Of a stretch of 5,537 bases of DNA, positions 5,058-5,537 are shown in pieces; position 1 is the first letter of the stretch; each line of letters begins with the position of its first letter. The stretch comes from Bacteroidota bacterium (GTDB lineage Bacteria > Bacteroidota > Bacteroidia > Flavobacteriales > Schleiferiaceae), in NCBI GenBank assembly GCA_003023665.1, contig PXYR01000112.1, positions 1 to 5,537 on the forward strand, read 5' to 3'. The position numbers were made by a program, and so were the translations under genes. Under the pieces are notes generated by a model that did not search any database, was not told the origin of the DNA, and saw only the letters and a program-made list of their open reading frames with translations.

Positions 5058-5426
5058 ATGCAACGACTATCTAATTTTCTATTCATGCTGTCTGTGATTC
5101 TTTTGACAACTACTAGCTGCCAGGAATCCAATACGTCTGAATATAATAATCTGGATCCTAATCTCTTTGGAGAATGGCAGGAGAATACCTCCGAAGATTC
5201 TAGAGAAGTACTAACTTTTGATGTTGAAGGACGGTGTGCGTTTTTCATTTTAAACGTTTCAACAGGGGAAATCACCGACTTGTATCAGCCAATGGAATGG
5301 TATACAATTAATAATTATCTCCATCAAATCACTCAAACTGCAGGCGTATTTGTAAGCGAGTATAATGTCACAGATAGCATTCTAACGCTTGATTCTGGCA
5401 CCCCAGTTTCTTTCATCAAACAGTAA
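5058..5426 (+). CDS. Small lipoprotein with a lipocalin-like sequence pattern, function unknown
   Basis: This 122-residue protein has a clear lipoprotein signal: a hydrophobic stretch FLFMLSVILLTTTS and the acceptor Cys21 in TTTSC. A short polar linker (QESNTSEYNN) leads to DPNLFGEWQEN at 33-43, LTFDVEGRCAFF at 52-63, then PMEWYTINNYLHQI (78-91), SEYNVTDSILTL (100-111) and VSFIKQ at the end. The order 'L-G-x-W, LTF-x-x-x-G, W-x-x-x-x-x-x-L, Y-x-V-x-x-x-x-L-x-L' is what small Bacteroidota lipocalin-like or DUF5640-like lipoproteins show: a compact beta barrel opened by a conserved Gly-x-Trp. This is pattern recognition, not a proven hit, and the ligand is unknown. It would sit lipid-anchored in the outer membrane or periplasm. 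The ATG at 5058 gives the full signal peptide, with A-rich TTCAAATG context and no Shine-Dalgarno site. It ends 6 nt before the hairpin of the convergent tRNA gene. Confidence 0.8.
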   Translation: MQRLSNFLFMLSVILLTTTSCQESNTSEYNNLDPNLFGEWQENTSEDSREVLTFDVEGRCAFFILNVSTGEITDLYQPMEWYTINNYLHQITQTAGVFVSEYNVTDSILTLDSGTPVSFIKQ

Positions 5427-5427
5427 C

Positions 5428-5456
5428 AAAAAAGCCCCGTTCTAAAGAACGAGGCT
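5428..5456 (-). terminator. Rho-independent terminator of the tRNA-Leu gene
   Basis: The arms 5433-5442 and 5447-5456 form a 10-bp stem with loop TAAA (5443-5446 as read on plus). On the minus strand all ten positions pair, counting a G-U at 5437/5452, and the stem is followed by a T-run (A-run 5428-5433 on plus). On the plus strand the same position is a C-A mismatch and the following bases are CTCTTA, not a T-run. The terminator is therefore directed at the tRNA transcript and begins only 5 nt after its mature 3' end. It may weakly stop the convergent lipoprotein transcript as well. Confidence 0.85.
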
Positions 5457-5461
5457 CTTAG

Positions 5462-5537
5462 TACCTGGAGCGGGAATCGAACCCGCACTCCCGAGGGAAC
5501 TGGATTTTGAATCCAGCGCGTCTACCAATTCCGCCAC
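5462..5537 (-). tRNA. tRNA-Leu (anticodon CAA), 5' end cut by the window edge
   Basis: Read on the minus strand, the visible 76 nt hold: acceptor position 7 (G at 5537), TG, D arm GCG..CGC with GGAATTGGTAGA, anticodon stem CTGGA/TCCAG, loop TTCAAAA with anticodon CAA at 5507-5509, the long class II variable arm (TTCCCTCGGGAGT) that marks Leu tRNAs, T arm GCGGG-TTCGAAT-CCCGC, acceptor 3' strand TCCAGGT, and discriminator A at 5462 as required for Leu. It decodes UUG. The first six acceptor bases lie outside the window and should pair with CCAGGT. CCA is not encoded (CTA follows the acceptor), so it must be added after transcription. Confidence 0.96.

Noticed and set aside
5054..5275. Minus-strand open frame antisense to the lipocalin-like lipoprotein
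   Set aside because: The plus frame has a signal peptide, lipobox and family-like pattern, whereas this one has none. A downstream position from the tRNA terminator also argues against transcription.
5462..5537. tRNA gene as an integration (att) site with a neighbouring mobile element
   Set aside because: No duplicated tRNA 3' end, integrase or foreign-looking composition is visible within the window. The neighbouring genes look native.

Overview
The window looks like ordinary chromosomal DNA of a Bacteroidota bacterium, most likely a member of the Flavobacteriales or a relative. The evidence is a moderately AT-rich composition, copies of the Bacteroidota -7 promoter element TAnnTTTG just upstream of several genes, A-rich starts instead of Shine-Dalgarno sites, a single-chain 512-residue GlyQS-type glycyl-tRNA synthetase, and protein families typical of the phylum. 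No mobile element, CRISPR array or rRNA was seen.

Left part (1-2549, plus strand): a MarC-family membrane protein lies 12 nt upstream of glycyl-tRNA synthetase, probably as one operon. After a 68-nt gap comes a tiny acidic lipoprotein with a histidine/aspartate-rich tail, then a strong intrinsic terminator. Middle part (2552-4437, minus strand): a dCMP-deaminase-family enzyme is followed, with a 4-nt overlap and an apparent TTG start, by a membrane-anchored PDZ/S41 carboxy-terminal processing protease. This unit converges on the lipoprotein at the terminator.

Right part (4438-5537): a 129-nt divergent intergenic region carries a perfect TAnnTTTG element in each direction. Its plus-strand gene is a small secreted protein built of degenerate repeats of about 12-13 residues, which resembles DUF6150 (the family linked to the 7_1 'septoil' protein knot). 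Next is a lipoprotein with a lipocalin-like sequence pattern. It converges on a tRNA-Leu(CAA) gene that the window edge cuts at its 5' end; the terminator between them is built for the tRNA strand.

The genes serve translation (glyQS, tRNA-Leu), nucleotide metabolism (deaminase) and envelope functions (MarC, protease, two lipoproteins, one secreted protein). They do not form one pathway, and I see no convincing new multi-gene system. The points most worth checking are the knot-family protein, the very short leaders implied by promoter positions, the TTG-coupled protease start and the acidic/His-rich lipoprotein.
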